A stretch of 64,000 bases of DNA, from the NCBI GenBank assembly GCA_963576475.1, contig OY754968.1:14116616-14180615 (forward strand). Reading direction: 5' to 3'. A program made the position numbers and the translations under genes. This document shows, piece by piece, positions 1 through 11,798 of the stretch (the first letter of the stretch is position 1; each line of letters begins with the position of its first letter). The stretch is from Molanna angustata (lineage: Eukaryota; Arthropoda; Insecta; Trichoptera; Molannidae). The notes under the pieces were generated by a model. That model did no database searches. It was not told the DNA's origin and saw only the letters and a program-made list of their open reading frames with translations.

Positions 1-1854
1 CATTTAGTTGTTTTTCCGCATGTACAGATTTTAATAGGGCTTCCGTTGTTTGATCGCTTTGGCCACTAGGTGATGACCTGTCACTCCCATGTGGTTTGAT
101 CAAAGATTGATTAATACTATGGCAACAATTATTTTGATATTCACAACAACATCCTGACTGACAAAGATTCGATGGGACATTATTTCCAATCGATTTAGTT
201 TTTTTGATTGTCTGTCTTAATTCTCTCATCAACTGATCAACATCCGACCCGGGTCCGTTAAATTTAATAATCATTATTGATAAATTTTCGTCCATACCAT
301 AGCTTTGCGCTAAATCTTGTAATCTTTTAGCAGCCAATATAACATTTTTTTCTGATCTTACTTCTTCTATTGCTGTCTCTACGTCTATAACCTCCCATAA
401 CTTTTTATTTGCTAGAATTAAAAATTCATCCGATTCTTGTAAAAGAACTTGTATTATTTCAGGATCAGGTAATATGTGAGGATATCGTTCTGCGAAACCA
501 ACTCGTTGGTGCGAGCGGGAGAGCGGTGGTGTAAGATGAACAGGAGCTGAAGGACGTGCTAAGACTGCTGTCGCTTCTCCCACGCTAGCCACTCGTAAGG
601 CATAGCGTCTAGGAGTAGGAGCAAAGCCTAATTCTTGCTGTGGTTTAACTCGTGATATATGACATAAAGTAACACATGCTCCGTTTCTTTGGCCCTTTTC
701 TTTTAATTCTCTGTGAGCAGATAGAATTGTATATTTCATGTAATCATTAGCTGTTTCTTTGACAGCTCTTTCTTCAAGTAAAATCCTAGGAATTGATTTA
801 ATTAAAATATTTGGAACTTCGTTGTCGGTCCCACCATCAAATAATCCAAATAATCCTTCAACGTTACAGAATGTTGGTAATCGAAGCTGGGACACACATA
901 ACTGCGAAATATTTCCAGGAGTTTCGGAGAAACCAACTTTCCACGGGGGTTCTAATCCTTCGCTTCCTTCATAATTTGACCAAGGTTGTGTCGGCAACGA
1001 TGGTCGATTTTGACCTGATACATCAACTAAACTCATCGGCCGCTGTGAGCGGTACATGTGGAATTGCTTTGGGTCGACTCTTAATTTAGAATTACAAGAT
1101 AAATCCAAAAACTGAAGCTGTTTTGGGACTAAAGATATTAAATTAATTGCATCTAACTCATTATGAGCTAAATCTAAAACTTTCAATGAAGAACTATAGG
1201 CAAATGTCGGTGTACTTTGTAATCTATTGGAGTGTATTCTTAAAATACGCAGATGTTGAAGACCGGCCAAGTTATCCGGTAACCTTTGTATACTATTTCC
1301 AGATATAACTAATTCTTCCATTTCAGACCATGCCGCGATGCAGTGGTCCGGTAAAATTGTTAAGCAATTATACGCTATGTGTAGCACTCGCAAACAATGA
1401 AAACTTCTTAACGTTTCCATTACATTGTCATTCAAGCAATTTGCCGTCAAATACAACTTTTCCATTTCTAACGGTTCGGTAACATTCGGAAGTTGTGTTA
1501 ATCTGTTGTTTGAAATATTTAGAGATTTGAGTTGATCACATGCATTGAAAAAATTTGCAGGCAGATATTTTAAACAGTTGTTTTGTAAAAAGAGCTCTTG
1601 CAGCGGTATTCTTAATCTTGGAACTGAGGGAAGACTATGAAGCTTATTGTAACCCAATCGTAAAGTATGAAGAGAACTTAGTTCACTACAAAATAGATGT
1701 TCGGGTAAGCTTGTTAATTTATTATGATTGGCAAATAATATTCTCAGTTCATGACATCCACCTATCCAATCTGGAAGGTGCTCAAATTCATTGTGAGATA
1801 AATCCATGTGTTGTAATCTCGTCGGTGTAGGTTTTACGTGGAGTCTCTCAATTT
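1..1854 (-). CDS. Phlpp: PHLPP exon: last LRRs, PP2C phosphatase domain, start of C-tail (continues past window edge)
   Basis: This exon encodes the catalytic part of a PHLPP-type Ser/Thr phosphatase. In this family the enzyme removes the hydrophobic-motif phosphate from AKT and PKC. The acceptor is TTTTTCAG just above 1854, and the reading frame is open to base 1. The first ~255 codons (about 1852-1090) are leucine-rich repeats such as LQHMDLSHNEFEHLPDW and LKSLNISNNRLTQLPN. The PP2C-like domain follows. FDGGTDNEVP (about 842-812) matches the family's FDG-NVEVP motif. GACVTLCHIS, VASVGEATAVL, DEFLILANKKLWEVI (about 440-395) and SYGMDENLSIMII (about 312-273) follow in the family's order. Downstream is a Ser/Gln-rich tail with a cysteine cluster (about 165-112). 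The segment between PLSRSH and ERYPHILPDPE is much shorter than I recall in vertebrate PHLPP. The exon is cut by the window edge in mid-codon, so the true C-terminus is not seen. Confidence 0.93.
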
Positions 1855-2363
1855 CTGAAAAATAGAGTTATGAAATTACTTACGATAGATACCTACATAA
1901 TAATTAAAACTATTAAGACAACGAAAATGTTGTCTAATCATAAATATTAATGATAGACACTAAAACGTCTTTTTTTATAGAACTACATACGTATTATTGT
2001 CACTTATGTATGTAGATTATATCTAAACTGTATGTATAAAAACAAAGTGAATGTGTGTAATTATTTTCTTCAAGTAATTTTACAATAAATTTTGTAAGAA
2101 AAATTGATATCCTGAAAAAATAAGTATTTTTAATGAACTCAAATGAGACGTGGTTTATAAAAATACAATCCTGAATCGTTGAATTAAGAGAATTTCAATC
2201 TTCTTCGTCTTGATATCATTTATAAAATGTACAAACATCTATGTAGTGGAGAGTCTAATATGGACGATATCTCACCTATTTTTTTAGTCAGTTTGATTTT
2301 TAGACTTACAGCAAAGCAAACAAAGAGGTTACCCGAAAATGAAGAGATTCAAAATATACTAAC
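1855..2363 (-). other. PHLPP intron, 509 bp
   Basis: AT-rich intron with GTTAGT donor and TTTTTCAG acceptor on the minus strand. I see no repeat or gene in it. Confidence 0.8.
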
Positions 2364-2517
2364 TGTTGCAATCCGCTACTAGGGAAACCAGACATCTTCC
2401 ATTTAGAAATATCTCTTGAAGGTGATTTCTTGTGCATTGTACCACTTCTAAGTTATCCAAAGCGCTCAAATCTAATTTTTCAATGCTGTTTTCGCTAACA
2501 TCCAACTGAGTCAAATT
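2364..2517 (-). CDS. Phlpp: PHLPP internal exon (LRR)
   Basis: This 154-bp exon follows acceptor TTTCAG and ends at donor GTTAGT. Read in phase 0 it begins NLTQLDVSENSIEKLDLSAL and ends ...LVSLVADCN with one base left over. That base joins AA of the next exon to make a lysine codon (ADCN-K-IERLHV). The text is a run of leucine-rich repeats and follows directly on LKGSIILGNYG from the preceding exon. This matches the PHLPP order, in which an LRDN-L-G repeat precedes a QLDVSEN-type repeat. The phase agrees on both sides. Confidence 0.9.
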
Positions 2518-2559
2518 CTGAAAACAAAGTTAATATAAGAAAAACTATAGTAAAGCATC

Positions 2560-2793
2560 GTTACTATCGTTTTCGAGTGTCCCGTAAGAGCCGGGTCATC
2601 GAAACTATGAGAGCCCATCTATAATAAAAGCATATCTCACATAGTCAATTAAAACAAAACACATCTACATATTATGAATGTGTCTTTAGGGTGTGTGGCG
2701 ATACACGCATGTGTCGTGCATCCTTTTATAAGATAATGTACACTCACACACCTGTCGCTAGTTATCCCAAATTGTGCGATATGCCGAGACATA
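2560..2793 (+). repeat. Dispersed repeat R3, copy 1
   Basis: A ~230-bp block beginning GTTTTCGAGTGTCCCGTA and continuing through a CTTTTATAAG-type motif to CACCTGTCGCTAGTTATCC. It recurs at 13855-14095 in the same orientation and at 24370-24560 inverted. There is no coding potential and the family is not recognised. Confidence 0.7.
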
Positions 2794-2954
2794 ATCTTTG
2801 CCATTATATTTATCTTTTCGTATCTGGTATTGTTACTAAAATTTAAACTAAAACCACTTGAATAATTATTGTTACATTCAAGAATTTTGGCCTTATAACA
2901 AAAAGCCTTATAGCATAAATTTTGATCAATTGATCACCGCAAAAATGAGGGTGT

Positions 2955-3870
2955 TACTATTTTTACTCACCACACTATGAAATAGTGGAGAGTCATGATT
3001 TCACAATTTTTAAGCGTATTTTTTACATTAATTTCTCAATGGGTATCACGTAGAGAGTGCACACTATGAGTTTCGTCTTGATATGTTTGTATGTATGGCG
3101 TACGCCGTAATAGGTGATCGCCGTACGCCGTAATAGGTGATCGCCGTACGCCGTACGGATTTTACATTTTGTGTCTTCTCTACAGCCCAAACTATAAGTC
3201 CGTTCGACTTCATATTAACATCATATTTGTAAAGTGCATAGACCTAGAGCTGATTAGTTTTCCATAGACAACTTTTAATTTCTTCTCTATAAATTCATCA
3301 TTTACGTTGTTTTTTTTATGTCCTCTCTGCAGCCCAAACTATAAGTCCGATTGACTTCATATTGATATCATATATGTGAAGTTCATAAACTTAGAGCTGA
3401 TTAGTTTTCCATAGATACGTATTCATTTAATATCTTTGATTTCAACTGTCAAAATTTTCAAAATTCTCTCACGGTCTGGAAAATCGAGGTATTTTTATAC
3501 TGTTTGAAATTTTGATACAGTAAAAATACACTGAAATGCTAATCAAAAATGTATTCAAGGATTGTCAAAATATAAAGAAAAAAAATCTATCGTCTGCCAT
3601 ATCAATGTGAAATAAATTTCATATTTGTATGAAAAATGTATACAACAGAAGTAAAATAGCTTCTGTATGAGAAAATTGAGTGATCAACTTCAAATTGATA
3701 TTGTATGTGTCTCTATAGACAAGTGCATTTTTTACTTTCTATCCTCTTCAAGGGGTAGGCAGTGAGAACCGAACACCGCATTCTTCTATCTTGACATATA
3801 CATCTCCTCATCAACATTGATACACTGTCTCATACATGCTCATCTTGCTAGTAATACAATTTTACATGTA
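2955..3870 (+). repeat. Long dispersed repeat R1, copy 1
   Basis: Shares its whole course with 43475-44735: an AATAGTGGAGAGTC motif at the left, a GTATGGCGTACGCCG motif, CTACAGCCCAAACTATAAG units, and a LINE-like 3' tail (GGGGTAGGCAGTGAGAACCG). A short local duplication of a TAATAGGTGATCGCC block sits at about 3105-3150. This copy holds two of the ~147-bp units and the other copy holds about five. Confidence 0.75.
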
Positions 3871-3894
3871 GAAAATGCATATTATGAGTTTCGT

Positions 3895-4110
3895 GACAAT
3901 GCTTTTGTGTGTATGGCGTATAGTGAAAACTTTTGTCTTCTGGGAATGTTATATTTGTTTAAGAATCAAATAGAAATGTTCTTCATATGAATACATTTAG
4001 AGATTGTCAACCTTTCGAGAAGAATAAATGAACACGTACTATGTAGTGGAGAGTTTAGTGTTGGCTACAACACACTCGTTTTGATAGATGTTAAATTTTG
4101 ATTTGGTTGT
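3895..4110 (+). repeat. Dispersed repeat R2 fragment
   Basis: Contains TATTATGAGTTTCGT, TGTGTATGGCGTAT and TAGAGATTGTCAACCTTTC. Related text occurs at 15110-15350, 24600-24730 and 29405-29575. Family unknown; no ORF. Confidence 0.6.
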
Positions 4111-4229
4111 CTTTAGTTGTGAATGAAATTAGTTTTATTGCAAGACATACCATTATGTGCTCTTGTATAAATAAACACATGGTTGCATTTTGTAGATTTA
4201 ATTTTTAAGTCATTTAATGTTTTTTTATT

Positions 4230-4525
4230 AAGACCAAGACCAAGGGCTTTAGACCAAGAGTCTTCCAGACTTAAGTACTTACATAATATATACCTACCTA
4301 TAAAATATTTTAATGTGTGCCGTCTATTTTTTTTAGAAATTAATGTTTTTTTTTGCAAACATACCCGGTTAAATCGAAAATTATTACGGTGTATTATAAA
4401 TAATAAATGCATAAAATCACGAACCTAATAAAAATTGTAAGACTTGTAAGACTAAGCCCGTGGTATGCAATAGGTACCTAGACCAAGACCACGAATGCAA
4501 GAATGCAAGGTCAAGAACAATTTGC
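4230..4525. repeat. Remnant of a GACCAAGA-rich element
   Basis: AGACCAAGACCAAG and TAGACCAAGAGTCTTCCAGAC near 4231-4272, and GTAAGACTTGTAAGAC plus TAGACCAAGACCACG near 4436-4500, resemble the subterminal arrays of the hAT-like element at 46569-52645. No terminal repeats are visible here, so this is probably a decayed short copy. Confidence 0.5.
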
Positions 4526-4578
4526 TATCACTAGAAGGATTCAACTTTAGTCAAACATTTACTTCAAACGACACTTAC

Positions 4579-4737
4579 GCCATAGTTTCCGAGTATAATG
4601 CTTCCTTTCAGCTGATTGTCTCTTAAATTGATATTACTCAAAGACCTTGGTTCTTCGGTGTTTAGATTATTTCCCAAATATGGACCATTCTGTCCATAAC
4701 TGTTTTTGTTGTTGTCGATCTTGCCTGCGTGGATATC
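4579..4737 (-). CDS. Phlpp: PHLPP internal exon (LRR with hydrophilic insert)
   Basis: This 159-bp exon is phase 0 on both sides, with acceptor TTTCAG and a consensus GTAAGT donor. The first ~30 codons are an Asn/Gly-rich hydrophilic stretch (IDNNKNSYGQNGPYLGNN) that does not read as a leucine-rich repeat. The last ~20 codons return to it with SLSNINLRDNQLKGSIILGN. The insert replaces sequence that is regular LRR in vertebrate PHLPP as I recall it, so LRR spacing here is probably shortened or an exon is missing. Phase continuity with both neighbours makes a missing exon unnecessary but does not exclude one. Confidence 0.85.
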
Positions 4738-5412
4738 CTGAAATCAACAACATAAATACAATAAAAATTAAAGAAGAACAAAAGGTTAGTAATATGACAT
4801 TGATATTGCAGAAAGTAATATTCCATAATTCAAATGTATTGTAAAGAGAATTGGCATTGTAAGGTACGATTCCTCTGTTATGATTACAATCAGAATTGTC
4901 TTGTGTTGTATTTTTTCTACTAGTTTGGTTAGATTAAGATGAGTTTGTAGATCGTGCCCAACCTGGTGAAGACAATTTAAATAGTTTATCATATTATGTA
5001 CATCCATCTCCTACTGATAATATTTATAATTATAAAAAGATATGTGAATTCTTGATAGATGATTACACAATAATTCTGTTTAATGGAAATACAACTTAAA
5101 TTATATTAAAGTAACATCTCAGAATACAAAGACCAAACAGCATTCCAAACGAGGTGGTACAGAGAAGAGTCGGAGAAACGAAACAAATTCTAAAGAAGTT
5201 GCCCAGCAACGGTCCAAATGTATAGGTCATAACATCAGACATCCGGGTCTGCTTGTTAATCTCGCAGAAGTATTGACTGGAGAGCAGAAACTATAGACGT
5301 TGCCCTAGAAGACCAGGCAATCAGTGATGTGCGCTGTGGAAGCTATGGGAGATATGGAATTGTTGGTGCAAACCAATCCCAAGATGATTTTGACAAATAA
5401 ATTTAAAAATAC

Positions 5413-5575
5413 CAGCAATCCAAGAGTTCTCATGTCTGCAGCGATCGTTGTTAGAAAGTTGGGAAGTTGTTGAAGTCTGTTGTGTGATATGTCCAGTTTC
5501 CTCAGCAAGCACAACTCGTGCAGCTGTTCAGGAAGCCGGCACAGCTCATTTCTGGATACGTCTAGTTCTTCAATC
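5413..5575 (-). CDS. Phlpp: PHLPP internal exon (LRR)
   Basis: This 163-bp exon lies between acceptor TACTATTTCAG and donor GTATTT. Entered in phase 2 it reads IEELDVSRNELCRLPEQL, then LRKLDISHNRLQQLPNFL, two canonical 23-residue leucine-rich repeats, and ends ...ADMRTLGLL in phase 0. The first G completes the threonine codon begun by the upstream exon at 29792, giving QLK-T-IEELDV, so the LRR periodicity runs through the ~24.2-kb intron. Confidence 0.9.
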
Positions 5576-6215
5576 CTGAAATAGTATAAACATAAGAAAA
5601 CAAGATCAAGACGCTGCAAAGTTGGAAGAAAATGATATTCGGCATTAACAGAGAGCACAAGAAGGTATTGAGAAAATCAATATCATATTTTTTTTAAAAT
5701 AATGAATACTTTTGAATTTTATGCTTTCATTCCCTGAACATTACCTCAGACTATACACGTCTCTTGAACATGAAGTATGATTTCAATTGAGGGAAGATTA
5801 AAACTATTACACAATTTAATTTTAAGAATCACAATATTGTAATTTTATGCTTCTTGTATATTATATCCAAGTAATATCAGAATATTAAAAAAATGCTTTT
5901 AGATTTTATCAATTCAATTTTAGTCTCAGTAAGTTCGATAGCGATGTACAGAAAAATATGCATGATATTATGAAATTATCTGCGACGATAATTTCATATT
6001 TATGTTAAGAGAGGAAAAACTTCCTGAGCAAATTCCAACGCATAATGATAGATTGTAATATTTTGAAATAAAGAGAAAGAGAAGGGCTTGGATCTAAAAA
6101 TAAATATTATCCTATACATCTATGCCATGTGTGTATATGCTATTTTTACAGGATGTAAAGATAAATATGATATTTTTATTGTAAATCATATACCTAATGA
6201 TAGTATTGGAGTAAA
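5576..6215. other. Start of large PHLPP intron, AT-rich
   Basis: First 640 bp of the 5576-29791 intron as read on the plus strand. No repeat family or ORF is recognised before the Helitron at 6216. Confidence 0.6.
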
Positions 6216-8762
6216 TCTAAAGTAATAAAGCAATCAAAATGTTAGTGTTTGTGTGTGTGTATGTGTGTGTGTGTGTGTTTGTCTCACGCCTTCTGAAAAA
6301 CCAAGAGCATCTAAAAATCTAATTTATGTGCGAACGTGTACCTGTATACCTGATGCAGTGTCACGCTAAAAATAATGCGATAAAAATGCTGAATTTTAAA
6401 AATATTTCAATAATTATTTTTTTCATACAAAATTTTCCAAGTCGTATCTGTCAAAAAAGTGTACATTTTGCACGCAAATATCTGTTAGTTTAAAAGTTAG
6501 AAGTACGTATTTACACAAAAAAAATATATTTTCAAGTATAACTTAGCGTTTGAGTGAAAAACATGGTGAATATTTTGTATAATTATAATGTTTAACTTAT
6601 TTTTAATGTAAGCGTTTTGTACATGAACGCCGCCATTTTAATATCTTTTCATACAATATTTCATTTTCCTACCGAATGAATATGTTCTTGAAAATAATAA
6701 ACCTTTGAATTAAATGTAATTATGAAATAATAAAATGAAACACAAGACATTACAGCAAGTTTTAAGACATATATTGTAAAAATGTGTTTATTATTAGTAA
6801 AGATATAGGCATAATAAAATTGCATAATTTGTAAATAATATTTGATTTTTCTGACAATTTTCATTTTTATGGCATCGAACAAACCAATGTATGTAGGTAC
6901 CTACATATTCAAAAAATGTCTCAAACCATTTGATATTTTTTACGTATTGGAATGGTTACTATGGTAACGGAAAGATTCTGATATTCAAATAAAATTTGTT
7001 ATGAATCGAATTTATTTAGAACATTGTTGTAGGTAGGTACCTACCTATTATTATTTACTTACAAATCAACAATATACTGATTTCCTATCGGAAAATTATT
7101 TTATTTATTTATTTATGAATGTATGAATGTATGCAAGCGATGTGCTCCTAAACCGTATGTCCGATTACAATGAAACTTTGGCGAATTGTCGAGCGTGTGC
7201 CCGAGGTGGTTTCTGGATTTAAACTTTTTTCTTATTCTTCTTCTTCTTCGTGTCATTTTACCAATGAAAGCGGTCCTGGGAAAAGAAGGTCCGACTGTCC
7301 CTCCATCTCTTCGCAGGTCTTCCAGGACGGTTTCTGGATTTAAACTTTTTTCTTCTTCTTCTTCATCGTGTATTTGGTCATTTTACCTATAAAGGTGGAG
7401 TATCCTGGGAAAAGAAGACGGTGCTTACATCTCTTCGCGGTTCTTCCAGGATGGTTTCTGGATTTAAACTTTTCTTACCCGAATGAAGGGACGGGATGTA
7501 ATTGAAGGGAAGGGAGGCACTAAAGGGCCTGAAGGGACGGGAGGTATTAAAGGGCCTGAAGGGACGGGAGGTACTGAAGGGCCTGATTGGAAGGGACGTG
7601 ATGAGGGATTGAAGGGACGGGATGTACTGAAGGGCCTGATGGGACGGGAGGTACTGAAGGGTCTGAAGCGACGGCTCCTGGAGTCTAATTATTTTTCTTC
7701 TTAATTTTATGTAGACCTTTAAGGACAGTTTTAATACAAACTATTTCCTATAGATTAATCTTCTTCTTCTTTTATGAAGACCTTTTGCTCAGTTTTTATA
7801 CAATCTATTTCCAATAGTCTAATTCTTCTATTTTATGTATTTTTTCTTATTTTATGTAGACCATTGGGATTTTTTAAACAAACTATGTCTTATAGTCTTA
7901 TACTTATTCTTCTCTTTTTTATTTAGACTTTTGGGTTAGTTTTAAGTCTAATAGTCTATTGTGCAGAAATATTATTAACGATATGCACACTTGATGAAAA
8001 TACATATGTAAAAACGAATGGGATGTGGGATGTGAAGATGTATCCTGCACTAGAATCTTTTCAATACTTTTGTTTAATCAAATTTAAACCATTTATATCA
8101 TCCTATTTTAAATAATTTTTAACACCTACATAATATATTTGATTTCGTTGACAATATTTAAAGAAAGGGAGCTGTGGCCATTACTGAATTCTTCACAACG
8201 TTTATATTCAAATTATTTACCATAGTTTAAGTCTTCTTCTTCTTCGTTAATGTAGACTTTTGTGTCAATTTTAAGTTCATCAGTCTAATTGTGCAAAAAT
8301 ATAATGCACACTTGATGAAAAAATATAAAACGAATGGGATGTGACCAACACTGGATCTTTTCAGTACATTTGTTTAATCAAATTTTAACCACATCCCAAC
8401 ATCCAAAATTACTAAATATTCAATAGGTAAGTACATATTACAATTTGTTTTCGATGATAATATTTAAAAATGGGGGTTGTGGCCAAACCAATCTCTTTAC
8501 AATGTTGATAAACAGTCATATTTAAAACCATTTCGAATAGTGAAGAAATTGTATATTATACTTCATTCACACTTTATAGCAATATATAAAAAATAATGGG
8601 TTGTGGCCATCACTTGAACATTTTACAATCAAATTCAATCATATTTCAAACCACTTTTCATAGTCCGATTTTGCAAAATAATTGGGTGACAATATTATAA
8701 AAACGATTGCTTTTTCCTTCACAATTTTACATTCTTGGCCAACGGCGGGACATAAAAGCTAG
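6216..8762 (+). mobile_element. Non-autonomous Helitron, family A, copy 1
   Basis: Starts TCTAAAGTAATAAAGC after an A (6215) and ends ACATAAAAGCTAG. The next base is the first base of copy 2. The TC start, CTAG end and A/T target are the Helitron hallmarks. A weak GCC-AAC-GGC hairpin lies ~14 bases before the end. The interior holds a GT microsatellite (~6248-6278), ~110-bp repeats rich in TTCTTCTTC (~7190-7470), a GGGACGGGAGG minisatellite (~7480-7690) and repeated TTTATACAAACTATTTCC modules. No Rep-helicase ORF, so it is non-autonomous. Confidence 0.82.
7480..7690 (+). repeat. GGGACGGGAGG minisatellite inside Helitron A copy 1
   Basis: Tandem units of ~27 bp built on GAAGGGACGGGAGGTACT and AAGGGCCTGA. 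Counterparts lie at ~10365-10525 (copy 2) and ~62060-62300 (inverted copy 3). Unit number differs between copies. Confidence 0.85.
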
Positions 8763-11700
8763 TCTAAAGTAATAAAGCAATCAAAATGTTAGTGTATGTG
8801 TGTGTGTATGTGTGTGTGTGTGTGTTTGTCTCACGCCTTCTGAAAAACCAAGAGCATCTAAAAATCTAATTTATGTGCGAACGTGTACCTGTATACCTGA
8901 TGCAGTGTCACGCTAAAAATAATGCGATAAAAACGCTGAATTTTAAAAATATTTCAATAATTATTTTTTTCATACAAAATTTTCCAAATCATATCTGTCA
9001 AAAAAGTGTACATTTTGCACGCAAATATCTGTTAGTTTAAAAGTTAGAAGTAGGTATTTACACAAAAAAAATATATTTTGAAGTATAACTTAGCGTTTAA
9101 GTGAAAAACATGGTGAATATTTGGTATAATTATAATGTTAAACTTATTTTTAAAGTAAGCCTTTTGTACATAAACGCCGCCATTTTAATATCTTTTCATA
9201 CAATATTTCATTTTCCCACCGAATGAATATGTTCTTGAAAATAATAAACCTTTGAAATAAATGTAATTATGAAATAATAAAATGAAACACAAGACATTAC
9301 GGCAAGTTTAAAGACATATATTGTAAAAATGTGTTATTTATTAGTAAAGATATAGGCATAATAAAATTGCATAATTTGTAAATAATATTTGATTTTTCTG
9401 ACAATTTTCATTTTTATGGCATCGAACAAACCAATGTAGGTACCTACATATTCAAAAAATGTATCCGAACCATTCGATATTACTTATGTGTTCGAATCGT
9501 TTCCATGGCTACAGAAAGAATGTGATATTCAAATAAAATTTGTTAGGAATCGAATTTATTTAGAAGTTTGTTGTAGGTAGGTACCTACCTAATACTATTT
9601 ACTTACAAATCAACAATAATATACCTATACTGATTTCCTATAGGAAAATTATTTTATTTATTTATTTATCAACCGTTTGTCCGATTATAATGAAACTTTG
9701 GTGAATTGTCGAGCGTATGCCCAGGATGGTTTTTGGATTTAAACTTTTTTCTTATTCTTCTTCTTCTTCGTGTATTTGGTCGTTTTACCTATGAAGGGGG
9801 AGTATCCTGGGAAAAGAAGGTCCGACTGTCCCTTCATCTCTTCACAGGTCTTCCAGGACGGGTTCTGCATATAAAATTTTTTCTTCTTTTTCTTCAACGT
9901 GTACTTGGTCATCTTACCTATGAAGATGAACTATCCTGGGAGATGAAGGTCCAATTTTCCTTCCATCTCTTCGCAGGTTTCTGGATTTAAACTTTTTTCT
10001 TCTTCTTCTTCATCGTCTATTTGGTCATTTTACCTTTGAAGGTGGACTAACCTGGGAGAAGAATGTCCAATTTTCCTTCCATCTCTTCGCAGGTATCTGG
10101 ATTTAAACTTATTTCTTCTTCTTCTTCTTCATCGTGTATTTTTGCTCATTTTACCTATGAAGTTGGAGAATCCTGGGAGAAGAAGGTCCAACTGTCCTTC
10201 CATCTCTTCGCAGGTATCTGGGTTTAAACTTTTTTCTTCTTCTTCGTGTATTTAGTCATTTTACCTATTAAGTAGAGCATCCTGGGAAAAGAAGGTTCTT
10301 TCATCTCTTCGCGGTTCTTCCAGGATGGTTTCTGGATTTAAACTTTTCTTAACCGACTGATGGGACGGGATGTAATGAAGGGAAGGGAGGCACTAAAGGG
10401 CCTGAAGGGACGGGAGGTATAAAACTGCCTGAAGGGACGGAAGGTACTGAAGGGCCTGATGGGAAGGGACGTAATGAGGGATTAAAGGGACGGGAGGTAC
10501 TGAAGGGCCTGAAGCGGCGGGTCCTGGAGTCTAATTCTTTTTCTTCTTAATTTTATGTAGACCTTTAGGGCAGTTTTTATACAAACTATTTCCTATTGTC
10601 TAAATCATCTTCTTCTTCTTTTATGTATACATTTGGGTCATTTTTTTATAAAAATTATTTCCTTTAGTCTAATTATTATTCTTCTTCATTTAAGTACGTA
10701 GACTTTTGGGAGAGTTTTAATACAAACTATTTCCAATAGTCTTATTCATTTTCTTTTATGTAGACCTTTTGGTCAGTATTTATACAAACTATTTCCAATA
10801 GTCTAAATATTCTTCTTCTTCTTTTTTGTAGACCTTTGGGTGAGCTTTTATACAATCTATTTCCAATAGTCTAATTCTTCTATTAGGTATATGTATTTTT
10901 ACTTATTTTATGTAGACCATTGGAATAGTTTTTTATACAAACTATTTCTTATAGTCTTATACTTATTTTTCTCTTTTTTTTATTTAGTCTTTTGGGTTAG
11001 TTTTAAGTCTAATAGTCTATTGTGCAGAAATATTATTAACGATATGCACACTTGATGAAAATACATATGAAATGAATGGGATATGGGATGTGACGATATA
11101 ACCTGCACTAGAATCTTTTCAATACTTTTGTTTAATTAAATTTAAACCATTTATATCATCCTATTTTGAATAATTTTCAACACCTAATATTTAAAGAATG
11201 GGGGTTGTGGCCATTACTGAACTCTTCACAACATTTATATTCAAATTAAAAACTATTTACTATAGTTCAAGTCTTCTTCTTCTTCGTTAATGAAGACTTT
11301 CAGTCAAATTGAGCAAAAATATAATGCACACTTGATGAAAAAATATAAAAACGAATGGGATGTGACCAATACTAGATCTTTTCAGTACCTACGTTTGTTT
11401 AATCAAATTTTAACCACATTCCAACATCCAAAATTACTAAATTTTCAATAGGTACACATTACAATTTGTTTTCGATGATAATATTTAAAAATGGGGGTTG
11501 TGGCCAAACCAATCTCTTTACAACGTTGATAAACAGTCATATTTAAAACCATTACGCATAGTCCATGCGAGCAGAAATTGTATAAATATTATACTTCATT
11601 CACACTTTATAGCAATATATAAAAAAGAATGGGTTGTGGCCATCACTTGAACATTTTACAATACTTAAACTCAATCAAATTTCAAACCACTTTTTATAGT

Positions 11701-11798
11701 CTGATATTGCAAAATAATTGGGTGACAATATTATAAAAACGATTGCTTTTTCTTTCACAATTTTACATTCTTGGCCAACGGCGGGACATAAAAGCTAG
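8763..11798 (+). mobile_element. Non-autonomous Helitron, family A, copy 2 (tandem to copy 1)
   Basis: Starts TCTAAAG immediately after the CTAG of copy 1, with no spacer, and ends CTAG at 11798 followed by T. It is ~490 bp longer than copy 1, mainly through more ~110-bp TTCTTC units at 9710-10340 and more TTTATACAAACTATTTCC modules at 10560-10960. Substitutions are scattered along the full length. Confidence 0.82.

Noticed and set aside
7186..7704. ORFs in the Helitron A minisatellite and TTCTTC repeats (also 9706-9990, 62452-62643, 62722-63069)
   Set aside because: The repeat period is close to a multiple of three and lacks stops. Frames are not conserved between Helitron copies.
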